A DNA stretch of 64,000 bases from assembly GCF_001417775.1 (NCBI RefSeq), contig NZ_BBZJ01000013.1:560945-624944 (forward strand). The letters run 5' to 3'. The translations under genes and the position numbers were made by a program. Shown here piece after piece: positions 62,405 through 64,000 of this stretch (position 1 is its first letter; every line of letters begins with the position of its first letter). A model generated the notes under the pieces. The model did not search any database, was not told the origin of the DNA, and saw nothing but the letters and a program-made list of their open reading frames with translations. This stretch comes from Streptomyces sp. TP-A0356. GTDB lineage: Bacteria > Actinomycetota > Actinomycetes > Streptomycetales > Streptomycetaceae.

Positions 62405-64000
62405 ATGCCGGACCCCTCACCACCGTCCGTACCAGCGGTACCCCCCACCCCACCGGTACCGCTGTCCGCCCTGCTCGCCCGCGAGGACCTGGCCCTGCGG
62501 CAGATCGCCGGGCCGACGGACCCCGGCATCGTCATCCACTGGGCGCACACCTCGGAGATGGCGGACCCCTATCCGTATCTGCTGGGCGGCGAGCTGCTGC
62601 TGACGGCGGGCGTGCACATCCCGGAGGCCGCGGGCTCGGAGACCTACTTCGACGACTACGTCTCCCGGATCGTGGCGGCGGGCGGCGCGGCCCTCGGTTT
62701 CGGCCTCGCGCCGGTCCACGACACCGTGCCGCGGGCCCTGGTGGCGGCGTGCGACCACCACGGACTGCCGCTGCTGGAGGTGCCGCCGCAGACGACGTTC
62801 TCTGGCGTGGCGCGGGCGGTGTGGCAGCTGATGGCACAGGCTCGCCTGGCGGAGCTGCGCCGCGTCGCCGAGGCCCAGCAGAGCCTGACCGCGGCGGCGT
62901 CCCGACCGGCCCCGGTCCCCGCGGTACTGCGCCAGCTGGCCCAGCGGGTGGCGGGCCGGGCGGTCCTGTACGGACCGGACGGGACGGAGATCGCGGCGGC
63001 GGGGCGGGAGCCGGGGACAGAGGTGCGGGGGGCGCTGGCGGACCTGGCGCGGGTCGTGCGCCCGGCCGGTGCGGCGGCCCGGCCACCGCACCCCGGCGGA
63101 CCGGTGCCGCCGGCCGGGTCCGCCCCGCCGGTCCGCCCGCAGCCGGCCGCGCGGCGTGCGCCCGCCGACCGGCCCGGCTCGGGCCAGGACCGCCGGCCTC
63201 CGGCCACCGGGGGCTCCGCCGCGCCGCCCGCGACCACCGGCCGCCCCGCCCCGTCCTCCGCCACCGACACGGTCGCCGGTAGCCACCTCGCCGCCTACGC
63301 CCTCGGCGCCGGCCAGGGCTTCGTCCTCGGCGTCGCGTCACCGCAGCGCGACCCCGGGGACCACACCATCGCCTCGGTCGCGGCGGTCCTGCTCTCCCTG
63401 CTCACCGGAGAGCACCAGAGCGGCGCGGGCGCGGCACGCTCGTCGGCGCTGGTCCGGCTGCTGCTGGGCGCCGCGCCGGAGGCGGTGGCGCCGCTGCTCG
63501 GGGCCGAGCGGTGGCTCGTCGTGCACGCGCGGCCGGACGCGGGGACGCCCATAAGCTCCCGGACGCCCATGGGCGGTGGGGACCCACAGGACGCCGTGGC
63601 CGCCTCCGCGCTCGGCGCCGCGCTCGGATCCGCGCTGGTCGACCTCGCGGACGGGGTCGTACGGGTCCTCGTCCCGGCCGACCGCGAGCCCGACCCGCAA
63701 CCGGGCTGGACCCTGGGTGTCAGCGCCGCCGTCGCCCCGGACGACTGGCCCGCCGCCGACACCCAGGCGGCCCGCGCGCTGGCCCGCGCCCGCGCCACCC
63801 GTACCGCCCTGGTCCGCCACGGCGGCCGTCCCGCCCTCGCCGACCTGGTCACCCACCAGGAGGCCGAGGCCCACGCCCGTACGCTGCTCGCCCCGATCGG
63901 CGCCACCCCCGCGCTCACCGAGACCCTGCGCACCTGGCTGTCCCTGCACGGCAGTTGGGACCGTACGGCCGTGGCGCTCTCCGTCCACCGCAACACCGTC
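62405..64000 (+). CDS. PucR-family transcriptional regulator (3' end outside window)
   Basis: Open from ATG at 62405 to the last base. The N-terminal PucR domain has SALLAREDLALRQIAGP, IHWAHTSEMADPYPYLLGGE then LLLTAGVHIPE. The middle is Ala/Pro-rich with GAF-like/CdaR segments. The visible end, LSLHGSWDRTAVALSVHRNT followed by V, is the C-terminal HTH beginning, so only ~30-40 residues are missing. It is divergent from the symporter-agmatinase-ThDP genes and is the likely activator of nitrogen-compound use, as PucR proteins are for purine degradation. Confidence 0.9.
   Translation, partial: MPDPSPPSVPAVPPTPPVPLSALLAREDLALRQIAGPTDPGIVIHWAHTSEMADPYPYLLGGELLLTAGVHIPEAAGSETYFDDYVSRIVAAGGAALGFGLAPVHDTVPRALVAACDHHGLPLLEVPPQTTFSGVARAVWQLMAQARLAELRRVAEAQQSLTAAASRPAPVPAVLRQLAQRVAGRAVLYGPDGTEIAAAGREPGTEVRGALADLARVVRPAGAAARPPHPGGPVPPAGSAPPVRPQPAARRAPADRPGSGQDRRPPATGGSAAPPATTGRPAPSSATDTVAGSHLAAYALGAGQGFVLGVASPQRDPGDHTIASVAAVLLSLLTGEHQSGAGAARSSALVRLLLGAAPEAVAPLLGAERWLVVHARPDAGTPISSRTPMGGGDPQDAVAASALGAALGSALVDLADGVVRVLVPADREPDPQPGWTLGVSAAVAPDDWPAADTQAARALARARATRTALVRHGGRPALADLVTHQEAEAHARTLLAPIGATPALTETLRTWLSLHGSWDRTAVALSVHRNTV

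Overview
The window is high-GC actinobacterial chromosome, almost certainly Streptomyces. It has GC-rich codon ends, frequent GTG starts, GTGA/ATGA translational coupling, chaplins with a sortase-type sorting signal, and typical Streptomyces neighbours. No phage, insertion sequence, CRISPR array, tRNA or rRNA was seen.

Layout. 1-4.1 kb is a cell-surface block: the 3' part of a DUF11 tandem-repeat wall protein, a secreted L,D-transpeptidase and a sortase-fold protein that has lost its catalytic Cys. 4.2 kb and 19.0-20.5 kb hold three chaplins (two short, one long with three chaplin domains and a LAETG signal). 4.7-5.7 kb is an AraC regulator. 5.8-12.4 kb is a myo-inositol catabolism locus: a divergent TIM-barrel enzyme, then iolC, a Cgl0159-type aldolase candidate, a remnant of iolB, iolD and mmsA/iolA, closed by a clear terminator. 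12.7-18.4 kb carries an APC permease, an acetyltransferase, and a hydrolase-ABC ATPase fusion coupled to its permease. 18.4-19.0 kb is decayed DNA with an acyl-CoA synthetase relic and 12-bp repeats.

20.9-28.3 kb has a small HTH protein, a zinc alcohol dehydrogenase, a divergent MMPL/TetR pair with twin operators, and a copper module (CsoR-like operator, CopZ, CopA). 28.9-33.2 kb has citrate synthase, a RecD2-like helicase and an orphan WXG100-like protein. 33.4-39.4 kb is a ribose-type operon: LacI, RbsA, an RbsC-RbsB fusion, RbsK and RbsD, with two matched LacI operators. 39.5-41.9 kb has two coupled secreted phosphoesterases.

42.2-48.8 kb is a LacI-governed, unassigned sugar-catabolic cluster: Gfo/Idh oxidoreductase, DUF993 aldolase-like protein, two TIM-barrel isomerases and a MarR-GNAT fusion, followed by an MFS relic. 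48.9-57.7 kb has a small hydrolase, a secreted GH3 enzyme, a small secreted protein, a one-chain double ABC exporter, a probably broken secreted gene and a beta-lactamase-fold protein. 57.9-64.0 kb is a probable guanidino-compound or amine catabolic set: ThDP enzyme, agmatinase-family ureohydrolase, sodium:solute symporter and a divergent PucR regulator cut by the window end.

All functions rest on recognised motifs and gene order read by eye; no database search was run.
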